The notes under the pieces were generated by a model, which ran no database searches, was not told the DNA's origin, and saw only the letters and a program-made list of their open reading frames with translations. DNA of 64,000 nt from Anaerolineae bacterium (GTDB lineage Bacteria > Chloroflexota > Anaerolineae > Aggregatilineales > Phototrophicaceae), in NCBI GenBank assembly GCA_023382675.1, contig JAHDWN010000033.1, positions 1 to 64,000 on the forward strand, read 5' to 3'. Made by a program: the position numbers and the translations under genes. How positions within the stretch are numbered: position 1 is the first letter of the stretch; the number at the start of each line of letters is the position of its first letter. Shown in pieces: positions 15,863 to 23,728 of this stretch.

Positions 15863-18568
15863 TTAATTCCCTCGCTGAATGGGATCGGGCGTGGTGTGCG
15901 CGTTGTTTGCGTCAGAGAAGTCGAGCTGGTAGCTCAGGCCGCTGATCGGACTGCGGAAATCGACGATGCTGCCGTTCGCCTGCATGATGTCGCCCTGAGC
16001 GAGATGCCAGCTCGTCCACTCATCGTAGTTCTGGCCGCCATATGAGCGGATCGCCCATTGGTCCTCGTCTTTCTCAGAGCGCGCCGGGTCAAACGTGATG
16101 ACGGTTTGACCATCGGCAGCGGTGTAGCGCCCTTCGAGATTCGAATTGAAGATCGCGCCCGTATTGTTTGCCAGTACGGTCGTGCGGAAAGTATCGAAGC
16201 CAATCTGCATGTCGGCTGCGTCCCGGTCACCATCGCCATCGCGGTCGATCAGGGGCGCGTCGATTGCTTCCAACATGCCGGCGCGCCGATCTTGCGAGGT
16301 ACAGAAAGCGCGCAGCGAGATTTCGCGTCTCAGCCAGGCGGCCTCCGCGCTCAGCCGCACTGATCGCTCAGCCGCTGCCTGGCGCTGCGCCAATGGCCCA
16401 TACAACGACAGGTTGAGGGCGATGTTCGCCTCGGCTTCGCGCAGAGGCGCATCGCGCACGGCATCCGCCCACGCTTCATGCTCTGAATCGGTGCACGACT
16501 GCTGGTAGGTGACGCAGTAGTCGTCGTTGGTGCAGCTGGCACTGTAGACGGCGGCATAGAAATAGGGGCCGGGGTTCGCCATCCCGGCGTCGCCGGGCGG
16601 TCGATCCGTCAGCGCACAGGCTGCCGAGTTGATGAACGTCCAGTCGCCGCTCGTGACTTTGCAGGCGTCGTACAGGGAAGGAATGACCGGGTTCAAGCCG
16701 CAGGCGAAGCCTGGCGCGACGCAGGTGTTGCCGTCGTGCTCCTCGCCGCCCTCAAACCGGATCAGTTCGTTGCGCTCATCCAGTCCTGCGGTCGGGATCA
16801 GCACGGTCGGCAGCGCCACACCATAGTCTGGCGCTGCACCGCTGAAAGCCAGCCGGTTGGCCGGGCCGGTGCGTACACCACCCGCCGAGATTAAGAAGGA
16901 CGGGTAGCTGGCGAAGATCTCGACGCCGACGTGATGCACCACCTGGAAGTAGGGCGCTGATTTATCGACCGCGACTTCAAGCGCGGCAGTCGGCATCCGG
17001 TAGTTGCTGACGGCAGCGTAGATCATTTCGAGCGCTCGCATTTCCTGTGCGCCTCGATCTTCCGGGGGCAGCAGATCGACCTGGCCGCTGAACATCATGA
17101 ACGCATTGACCAGGTGATCCGCGCCGCCGCTCGCCTCGTACAGCCGTGTGCGATTGGTATTCTCCGCGCGCCGCCGAAAATCGACCACGCGCCGACCGAC
17201 GTTCGTGCTCACCGCGTACTTACTCGCGAGATAATCGAGCACCATGCCCGCCGCACGCTGGACTTCGAGATCGGTCGCGTAATCGTAGAGATTGAGGATC
17301 GAATTGAAACTGTAGCGTTGATAGGGACGCGCGTTGTATTCCTCGAAATCGCTGGTCAGGAATTGCTGGAAGTGATCGAGGAACCACGCCTCAAGCCCGT
17401 TCACGTTGTTGCGCATCTGGTGCGGCACCTGCTGATTCTGGGTATCCAGATACTGGCTGCGTATCTGGTTGGTGAAATAGGCTGATGAGTTCATCATCAG
17501 CAGATGGTTCTCCGTCTCCGGAATGCGGCACGGCGGCAGTAAGCTCGTGATCGGCAGCGCGGCGCAGCCGGCGAAGACGATCAGCGGGTCGTCGGCAAGC
17601 ACCGCGCCGGCCGCGATCACCCCGGTGGCCACCGCCGCCGCGGCCACGACCTCTGGCACGCCCGCAGCGACTGCCGCGGCGATAATGCCGGAGACCAGTG
17701 CGGATGCGATGGAAAGCGCGATCACGGACAAGAGGAAAGGGATCAGGATGTTCTGGACGAACCAGCCGATCCCGTTGCCGATCGCATTTCCGGCGTCTTC
17801 GAGTGCGTCCTCGGCATCACTGGCGAAGGTGTAGTGTTCGGCGCGTGACTCCGGCGGGCCAACGTCACGCTGCGTGTTGCCGCATTCGTAGATGGAGTAG
17901 CTTTCGTTCACCGGCCCGCCGTCCAGTGTCATGAGTTCATCGCGGACGTGCGCCAGGGTTCCGGGGTTCAAGATGCTTTCATGAGCGCCGCGCGGGTGAA
18001 CATTGAGCACACGGCTCAGATTGCGCAGGGTCACGTCGTACTCGCCGTGCACCTTGCCCTCAACCAGAGCATAGCAGGGCAGGTCGGATGATCCCGCCTG
18101 TCCGACGACGCGCATCGCCATCAGCGCCTCGTTCACCTGATCGCGCAGATGAGTAGCAAGGTCAGGGTCATCATTGTTACAAGGGGTGCGTTCCAGAACG
18201 ACGTTCTGGCGGAAGAGTTCGACACCCTCGCTCAATTGGTAGTACTTGAAGATTTTGGCGATGATGACTGCCGTCAGTTCTTCGCCGTGGAACCCGTCTT
18301 GGGGCGTGTTGGGATCGCGGAATTCGCGCACCCAGCCGTTGAACGGGTCGTCCATGCCGCAGGCCGCCGCATCGATTACGACCTGAGCACGCTGCCCAAA
18401 TTGTGCCTCACGCTGGTCAATGCTTTGCGGCGGGGGGATCTGGCTGAAATCGAGCAGCATATCGGCTGCTTGCGCCCGCGCGACGTGTACGCGCCAGAGA
18501 TCGACCAGAGGATGAGTGACGACGACCAGCAACAGCAGCAGACTAACCCAGGTGGATTTCCGCATCAT
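15863..18568 (-). CDS. Large secreted protein of unknown function (901 aa)
   Basis: Exported protein with an N-terminal signal anchor (VSLLLLLVVVTHPLVDLW). Near residues 260-330 lies a long alanine-rich hydrophobic region (LLSVIALSIASALVSGIIAA and following) that could form two membrane helices. The part after it, with PETENHLLMMNSSAYFTNQI, EEYNARPYQRYSFNSILNLY and SKYAVSTNVGRR, matches my memory of a widespread but unnamed family of large bacterial proteins; I know no function for it. I use the ATG at 18568, preceded by AAGGGGGG, because the 42 residues upstream are not signal-peptide-like. It forms a two-gene operon with the beta-helix protein. Confidence 0.8.
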   Translation of the reverse strand: MMRKSTWVSLLLLLVVVTHPLVDLWRVHVARAQAADMLLDFSQIPPPQSIDQREAQFGQRAQVVIDAAACGMDDPFNGWVREFRDPNTPQDGFHGEELTAVIIAKIFKYYQLSEGVELFRQNVVLERTPCNNDDPDLATHLRDQVNEALMAMRVVGQAGSSDLPCYALVEGKVHGEYDVTLRNLSRVLNVHPRGAHESILNPGTLAHVRDELMTLDGGPVNESYSIYECGNTQRDVGPPESRAEHYTFASDAEDALEDAGNAIGNGIGWFVQNILIPFLLSVIALSIASALVSGIIAAAVAAGVPEVVAAAAVATGVIAAGAVLADDPLIVFAGCAALPITSLLPPCRIPETENHLLMMNSSAYFTNQIRSQYLDTQNQQVPHQMRNNVNGLEAWFLDHFQQFLTSDFEEYNARPYQRYSFNSILNLYDYATDLEVQRAAGMVLDYLASKYAVSTNVGRRVVDFRRRAENTNRTRLYEASGGADHLVNAFMMFSGQVDLLPPEDRGAQEMRALEMIYAAVSNYRMPTAALEVAVDKSAPYFQVVHHVGVEIFASYPSFLISAGGVRTGPANRLAFSGAAPDYGVALPTVLIPTAGLDERNELIRFEGGEEHDGNTCVAPGFACGLNPVIPSLYDACKVTSGDWTFINSAACALTDRPPGDAGMANPGPYFYAAVYSASCTNDDYCVTYQQSCTDSEHEAWADAVRDAPLREAEANIALNLSLYGPLAQRQAAAERSVRLSAEAAWLRREISLRAFCTSQDRRAGMLEAIDAPLIDRDGDGDRDAADMQIGFDTFRTTVLANNTGAIFNSNLEGRYTAADGQTVITFDPARSEKDEDQWAIRSYGGQNYDEWTSWHLAQGDIMQANGSIVDFRSPISGLSYQLDFSDANNAHTTPDPIQRGN

Positions 18569-18798
18569 CGTCCCCCCTTGACCGATGACTGACCCCGCGT
18601 AGACGAGTTGAGTGTATGTCCGCTCTCGATCTATTGTCAACCACTGCGCTTCGCCCTGGTCGATCCGCCGCGACGCTGCCTTCTGCCAGCGCACGTTTGC
18701 CCTACCGCTGGCGGGCTTGCTCTTGACCGCGCAGGGCGAGACGGCTATGCTGCCATGATTCTGATCTGCTGCCTTCGAGTCAGGATGAAATCATCACC

Positions 18799-20112
18799 AT
18801 GACCATGAAACAAGCTCTGCTGGAAAAGCTGAAATCGCGCCAGGCTCGCATCGGTATCGTCGGCCTGGGCTACGTCGGGCTGCCGCTGGCCGTCGAGTTT
18901 GCCGAGACCGGCTTCGAGGTGATCGGCCTGGACGTGACCTCCGCCAAAGTCGAGAGCATCAACCGGGGCGAAAGCTACATCCCGGACATCCCGACCGCGC
19001 GCATGCAGCCGCTGGTCGAGGCGGGCAGGCTGCGGGCGACGACCGCGTATGCCGACCTGAGCAGCGTCGATGCGCTGAGCATCTGCGTGCCGACGCCGCT
19101 GCGCAAGACCAAAGACCCGGACATGTCCTACGTGATCGAATCGGTCAGCGGCGTGGCCGAGGTCGCCCACAAGGGCATGCTGATCGTGCTGGAGAGCACG
19201 ACCTACCCCGGCACGACCGAAGAACTGATCGTGCCCCGGCTGACCGAGAAGGGCTTCACGCCCGGCGAGGACATCTTCATCGCCTTCTCGCCGGAGCGCA
19301 TCGACCCCGGCAACCAGGTCTACGGCGTGCGCAATACGCCGAAGGTCGTTGGCGGTGTGACGGCCAACTGCGGCGAGGTCGTCGCGGCCTATTACGGCGC
19401 GGCGGTCGATCAGATCGTGCCGGTGTCCTCGCCGACGACCGCCGAGATGGTCAAGCTGCTGGAGAACACCTTCCGCGCGGTCAACATCGGCCTCGTCAAC
19501 GAGGTCGCGCTGATGTGCGACAAGCTCGGCATCGACACCTGGGAGGTGATCGACGCGGCCCGGAGCAAGCCGTTCGGCTTCATGGCCTTCTACCCCGGCC
19601 CTGGCCTGGGCGGCCACTGCATCCCGATTGATCCGCACTACCTGAGCTGGAAGCTGAAGACGCTCAACTACACCGCGCGCTTCATCGAGCTGGCGAGCGA
19701 GATCAACACGTCGATGCCGATCTACGTCGTGACCAAGGTGGCGGACGCGCTCAACGACGACGGTAAGGCTGTGCGTGGATCGCGCGTGCTGGTGCTGGGC
19801 GCGGCCTACAAGCGCGACGTGGATGACGTGCGCGAAAGCCCGGCGCTGGATGTGATCCAGCTCTTGCAGCAGAAGGGCGCGGACGTGGTCTATCACGATC
19901 CGTATGTGCCGGTGATCAAGCTGCACAACGGCGTGCGGATGCAGTCCACCACGTTCTCTGACGATCTGGTTGCGGTTGTGGACTGCGTGGTCGTGGTGAC
20001 AGATCACACGAGCTACGATTGGGCGGGCATCGCCGGGCGCGCGCGGCTGATCGTGGACACGCGCCACGCTGTGCCGCGCAATGGCGCCAGCGCGCGGATT
20101 GTGAGCATCTAG
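18799..20112 (+). CDS. Nucleotide-sugar dehydrogenase (UDP-HexNAc 6-dehydrogenase type)
   Basis: Oxidises the C6 hydroxyl of a UDP-sugar to the uronic acid with two NAD+, feeding surface polysaccharide synthesis. Residues 19-30 are the Rossmann motif (GIVGLGYVGLPL), residues 131-138 LESTTYPG, 164-171 SPERIDPG, and 269-279 GLGGHCIPIDP with the catalytic Cys274. SPERIDPG and GGHCIPIDP place it with WbpA/WecC/TviB enzymes acting on UDP-N-acetyl-hexosamines more than with UDP-glucose dehydrogenase. Length 437 is normal. A second ATG at 18805 is possible; no strong ribosome site is seen. No other polysaccharide gene is adjacent. Confidence 0.92.
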   Translation: MTMKQALLEKLKSRQARIGIVGLGYVGLPLAVEFAETGFEVIGLDVTSAKVESINRGESYIPDIPTARMQPLVEAGRLRATTAYADLSSVDALSICVPTPLRKTKDPDMSYVIESVSGVAEVAHKGMLIVLESTTYPGTTEELIVPRLTEKGFTPGEDIFIAFSPERIDPGNQVYGVRNTPKVVGGVTANCGEVVAAYYGAAVDQIVPVSSPTTAEMVKLLENTFRAVNIGLVNEVALMCDKLGIDTWEVIDAARSKPFGFMAFYPGPGLGGHCIPIDPHYLSWKLKTLNYTARFIELASEINTSMPIYVVTKVADALNDDGKAVRGSRVLVLGAAYKRDVDDVRESPALDVIQLLQQKGADVVYHDPYVPVIKLHNGVRMQSTTFSDDLVAVVDCVVVVTDHTSYDWAGIAGRARLIVDTRHAVPRNGASARIVSI

Positions 20113-20142
20113 CCGTTAGCCCTTGGCCTTTAGCTGTTAGCT
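20111..20142. repeat. TTAGCTG/TTAGCCC heptad repeat
   Basis: Units of about seven bases (CCGTTAG, CCCTTGG, CCTTTAG, CTGTTAG, CTGG) begin at the stop codon of the nucleotide-sugar dehydrogenase. Related runs are at 31574-31616 and 31885-31926. Confidence 0.55.
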
Positions 20143-20240
20143 GGATGGCGGCGGTTGTCAATTGGGTGATGTCTGGCAGTCGCCGCCGGGCAGGTGTGGA
20201 TGAGCCGTACATCCATTCACAGCCTGAAAGGAGAAAGCGG

Positions 20241-20591
20241 ATGAACTTGACGGATGATTTGGTGATTGTTCCAGCCCGATCCGAGAACTTCAAGAAGATG
20301 TTCCTCAGTGGCTTCTGGAGTTGTGTCGAAATCTCAGAGGCTCGCAAAGATCACTTGCGTTACATCGCCTGTTATCAGGTAAAGCCGATAGCAGCAATAA
20401 CCGCCTACGCACGCATTGAAAGCATGAAATCGAATCCCAACGAGCCGCACAAATACGACATTCTCTTTGCAAAGCCCACGATGCTGACCAAACCCATTCC
20501 TTTGGGGAAGCGCCCATTTGGTCAAGGACGACGTTATGCAAGTCTACAGCGGTTGTTGAACAGCAAGACAGTAGATGACCTGTTCGATTGA
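20241..20591 (+). CDS. Small protein, possible EVE/PUA-like domain
   Basis: Protein of 116 residues with an excellent ribosome site (AAAGGAG, eight bases before the ATG). The pattern VPARSENFKKMFLSGFWSCV, YIACYQVKPIAAITAYARI, DILFAKPTMLT and IPLGKRPFGQGRRYASLQRL looks like a single PUA/EVE-type beta barrel ending in a helix; proteins of this general type bind modified nucleotides and often sit near defence or RNA genes. This is a resemblance only. Base composition is noticeably more AT-rich than the neighbouring genes, which hints at recent acquisition. The frame is open further upstream but without a better start. Confidence 0.72.
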   Translation: MNLTDDLVIVPARSENFKKMFLSGFWSCVEISEARKDHLRYIACYQVKPIAAITAYARIESMKSNPNEPHKYDILFAKPTMLTKPIPLGKRPFGQGRRYASLQRLLNSKTVDDLFD

Positions 20592-20667
20592 CATGAAATA
20601 GACTAACCATGGATTGGCGAAAGCTGACCGCCGAAAGCCAGCTGCCAATACCCAACCTCCAACAGCC

Positions 20668-21552
20668 CTAGACCACCCGCGTCGTTACCGAGAGCACGCC
20701 GAGATCGTCCATCGTCACGCGGATGGCGTCGCCGGGCTGGAGCGTGAACTCTGGCGGCGGGACGATGCCCGTGCCGGTCAGCAGGACGACGCCATCTTCG
20801 TGGATGCCGCAGCGCCCCAGGTGATCGATCAGGCTGGGCAGCGTGCGCAGGATGGCGCTCGTGTTGGCCTCGCCCTCGTAGACCAAATCGCCCGCGCGCG
20901 TGATCTTGATCCGCATCGTCAGTTCCGGGAAAGCGCGCAGCCGTCCCAGCCGCCAGCCAGGGCCGAGCGCACACGCGCCGGTATAACTCGTCGCCTGCGC
21001 CAGATAGAGCGGGTTCTCGCTGGCGATGTCACGCGCCGTCATGGCGAGGCCGATGCTCACGCCGACGACTTCGAGCGCCGGGTTGAGCAGCAGCGCCATC
21101 TCCGGCGTGGCGATGGTGTTGCGCGAGTCGCGGCGGATGCCGGCCGTGCCGTACGGCGAGACGACTCGATGAGCGGCGGCGCGGTAGAACAGGGCGGGGC
21201 GCTCGGCATGCTGTGCGCGCGCATAGAGCGCCGGATCGCTGAGCAGGAAGCTGCCGGGGTCGGGCAGGCGGCGGTAGTTGAAGGCCGCGCCCCAGACTTC
21301 TTGTAGATCGACCGGCGGCAGCAGCGCGGGCAGATTCTCCATTGGCGGCGCATCGACGACCGAGGCGAGGAAGACGCGCTTACTCTCACGCGCGACGTGC
21401 TCCAACTCGTCGATGGCCGTCTGCGGGCGTCCGGCGCTGGCGCGCAGCCACACGGCGAGATCGGCGGCGGTCTCGCTCACGTCGTAGAGCGTGTCGTCCA
21501 GACGGACGCCGAGACGCACGCCGCGCACGGGATCGAGAAAGCGCATGAGCAT
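20668..21552 (-). CDS. Fumarylacetoacetate hydrolase family protein
   Basis: Enzyme of about 294 residues in the FAH superfamily, which hydrolyses or decarboxylates acyl-pyruvates and related oxo-acids using a bound divalent metal. Visible landmarks are AAFNYRRLPDP, the glutamate-containing PEMALLLNPALEVVGVSIGL and AMTARDIASENPLYLAQATS, then LLTGTGIVPPPEFTLQPGDAIRVTMDDLG split over the last 40 residues, typical of the family's C-terminus. The start is uncertain because no ribosome site is visible; ATG 21552 (MLMRFLDP) suits the family best, with ATG 21612 as an alternative. Confidence 0.82.
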   Translation of the reverse strand: MLMRFLDPVRGVRLGVRLDDTLYDVSETAADLAVWLRASAGRPQTAIDELEHVARESKRVFLASVVDAPPMENLPALLPPVDLQEVWGAAFNYRRLPDPGSFLLSDPALYARAQHAERPALFYRAAAHRVVSPYGTAGIRRDSRNTIATPEMALLLNPALEVVGVSIGLAMTARDIASENPLYLAQATSYTGACALGPGWRLGRLRAFPELTMRIKITRAGDLVYEGEANTSAILRTLPSLIDHLGRCGIHEDGVVLLTGTGIVPPPEFTLQPGDAIRVTMDDLGVLSVTTRVV

Positions 21553-21647
21553 GGGCACGGCAGAATACTCCGGGTTTGTGTGCGCGCTGGTAATGTGAGC
21601 ATTGAACCACATATCGGCGCGGCTTGGCAAGGCGGGAGGGAGAGAGG

Positions 21648-21704
21648 GTGCTCGGTGCTCGGTAAAGGCGGTTCTGAGTTCTGGGTACTGGGTTCAGGGT
21701 GCGG
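21648..21704. repeat. GTGCTCG / GTTCTGA heptad repeats
   Basis: GTGCTCGGTGCTCGG followed by GTTCTGAGTTCTGGGTACTG and degenerate units. This is the repeat family that interrupts menE at 53050-53292. Confidence 0.65.
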
Positions 21705-21776
21705 GGAGAAGGTGACGAGGCATGAGGTGATGAGGGCGAGCGCAAGGGGCGGTCGGCAGTCGGCTTTCAGCGAAGG

Positions 21777-21805
21777 TGCTAATGTGCTAACGTGCTAATC
21801 CGCTC
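21777..21805. repeat. GTGCTAAC / GTGCTAATC repeat at a gene end
   Basis: Units GTGCTAAT, GTGCTAAC, GTGCTAATC and CGCTC. The stop codon of the serine hydrolase gene (minus strand TAG at 21797-21795) lies inside it. Confidence 0.55.
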
Positions 21806-23258
21806 TTCGCGCCGTCAGCAGCAGCGGCCTGACGGACTCCAGCGAGACATTGACCCGTGATTCGATCATCAGCTCATCTTCAGCAAAATGGAAGTGGAGC
21901 GTGTGGAAGAAGGGGGTCTCATACAGGCGGACGATCATGGTAAAAGTATCTTCGGCTGTCCATGCCCCGCTGGTGGCAACCGGCGTGCGACCAGACAACC
22001 ACGGGCGATTGAACAGGCTGTTCTCACCGCGCTGCCACAGGCCATACCCGCAGGCAATCGTTGCGTCGCCTGCCGCTGTTCGAACGCTCACAACGCAGCC
22101 AGCGGTGGTGAAGTCCAGAGCGATGGTTTCGATCTGCAACGCATTCGTGTCAACCGCATACGTCTGACCGGACACCCGTGACGCCGTCGGTGCTGTCGCC
22201 TGTCCTTGCACTGGAACGTGGCTCAGACTGGACAACTTATTTGCCAGGGCTTCGTGGGCTGCGGGGTTGTCGGGCAGCGAGCCGGGCCGCAGCGCCGGAA
22301 GCAGGATGTTCCACACCAGATCCAGCGGCCCCTGCATGGCCAGGGCGTCGATGCCGCCGGTAATGGCGAGTACGGCATCCTGTTCGGGCATGACGACGCA
22401 GTACTGGCCAAACACGCCGTCACCCCGGTAAGCGCCGTGACGGCAGCGCCAGAATTGATAGCCGTAACCCTGGGTCCAATCGGTGTGCGTACCATCCCTG
22501 TTCGAAACCTGAGCGGCAGTTGCTGCCTCGACCCACGCTTGAGGCAGAAGCTGCGCGCCCTGCCACAGCCCTTTTTGCAGGTAGAGTTGGCCGAAACGGG
22601 CGATGTCTTCGGTTTTCGTGCTCAGTCCAATGCCGCCCAGCGCGATCCCCTGCGGCGACTCTTGCCAGGTGGCATCCTCAATTCCGAGCGGCTCAAACAG
22701 TCGCGGTTCGAGATAATCCATGAGTTTCATGCCCGTCGTTGTCTGCACGATAGCAGACAGCATGTACGTTGCGCCGGTGTTGTAGAGGAAGTGCGTTCCC
22801 GGCTCGCGGCGCATGGGCACACTGAAGAAACTCCTGATCCAGTTGTCGTCCGGGCGACCAGCCATTTGCGGCCAGGTATCAATCGTGTGGCCGGTGGTCA
22901 TGGACAGCAGATGGCGCACGCGCATCGCCGCCAGATAGTCGCTCACCCGTGCGGGCGCCTGTTCCGGGAAGAAGGACAGCACGGTATCGTCGATGGAAAA
23001 GCGACCTTCGGCCAGCGCCAGGCCCACGGCGGTCGACGTGAAACTCTTGCTGAGCGAAAACAGCATGTGGCGATGCTCGCGCCCATACGGCGACCACCAG
23101 CCCTCGGCAATCACGCTGCCGTGGCGCAGCAGCATGACGCTGTGGATTTCGCGCTGCCGGCTTTCCAGCGCTTCGACAAACTGAAGCACGGCGTCGGAGG
23201 CGATGCCCTGACGTTCAGGCGCGGTGCGTGGTAGTTCATGCCTGACTGTGGAAGCCAT
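21795..23258 (-). CDS. Serine hydrolase, class C beta-lactamase-like
   Basis: Penicillin-binding-protein-fold hydrolase of 487 residues. The nucleophile motif SxxK is SLSK (Ser68, Lys71) within MLFSLSKSFTSTAVG, and the tyrosine motif is YNTG (Tyr159). Such proteins are esterases, D-aminopeptidases or peptidases more often than true antibiotic-hydrolysing lactamases. There is no obvious signal peptide, arguing for a cytoplasmic esterase or peptidase. The additional ~110 C-terminal residues resemble the lipocalin-like tail seen in many members. GGAG precedes ATG 23258 by eight bases. The final residues and stop come from a short tandem repeat. Confidence 0.86.
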   Translation of the reverse strand: MASTVRHELPRTAPERQGIASDAVLQFVEALESRQREIHSVMLLRHGSVIAEGWWSPYGREHRHMLFSLSKSFTSTAVGLALAEGRFSIDDTVLSFFPEQAPARVSDYLAAMRVRHLLSMTTGHTIDTWPQMAGRPDDNWIRSFFSVPMRREPGTHFLYNTGATYMLSAIVQTTTGMKLMDYLEPRLFEPLGIEDATWQESPQGIALGGIGLSTKTEDIARFGQLYLQKGLWQGAQLLPQAWVEAATAAQVSNRDGTHTDWTQGYGYQFWRCRHGAYRGDGVFGQYCVVMPEQDAVLAITGGIDALAMQGPLDLVWNILLPALRPGSLPDNPAAHEALANKLSSLSHVPVQGQATAPTASRVSGQTYAVDTNALQIETIALDFTTAGCVVSVRTAAGDATIACGYGLWQRGENSLFNRPWLSGRTPVATSGAWTAEDTFTMIVRLYETPFFHTLHFHFAEDELMIESRVNVSLESVRPLLLTARRAD

Positions 23259-23432
23259 GGGTGGGACTCCGTGTGAATGAGGCTGAGCCACTCGTGATTA
23301 TACGACGGCCTCGACAATCTGTGACCCGTTGGATTTCAATCGCGTTGGCTGAACCTGGGGCACGTGGGAGCGCTATTGGGGGAGATTGTAGAGAAACACA
23401 GGTAGCCAGAAGCCAGTCAGCTTCCTGACCTT

Positions 23433-23706
23433 GCCAGCCGGGGATTCGACACGACGACGGTCTGACGCCGGATGCTCGAAGTAAGCTGCGGACGGTGGGC
23501 ACGATAGGGCGGCGTGGCCGGTGCGACGGGGAATGATCAATGCCCTTGAAGGATGTTCGTGGCAGCCTGAAAGCGCGTTCAGCCAGCCACCTTCAGGTGG
23601 CTTGCAAACACACCAGCCAGACCATTCGATGGTCTGGCGATGCTCGCTCCTTCGCTCTGTCTGCGCTTTAACGTTCACCAGCCAGGGCGTCGAATCCCCG
23701 GCTGGC
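23433..23706. repeat. Array of distinct hairpins bounded by an 18-bp inverted repeat
   Basis: The ends are a perfect inverted repeat, GCCAGCCGGGGATTCGAC at 23433-23450 and its complement at 23689-23706. Between them lie GCCACCT-TC-AGGTGGC (23586-23601) and GCCAGACCAT-TCG-ATGGTCTGGC (23616-23638), each a perfect hairpin starting GCCA. The array fills most of the 470-base gap between two genes (23259-23728). A 112-codon reading frame crosses it but is made by the palindromes. Confidence 0.6.
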
Positions 23707-23728
23707 TGCATGAACGATGTGAGGTTAT

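Noticed and set aside
18440-18568. Start of the 901-aa secreted protein at 18694
   Set aside because: The extra 42 residues are hydrophilic and would bury the signal peptide; the ATG at 18568 has a good ribosome site.
23689-23706. tRNA T-loop-like sequence (GTCGAATCC)
   Set aside because: No acceptor, D or anticodon stem can be formed around it; it is one arm of the 18-bp inverted repeat.
23373-23711. 112-codon minus-strand gene
   Set aside because: Its frame is created by the hairpin array; it has no ribosome site and no protein-like conservation that I can recognise.
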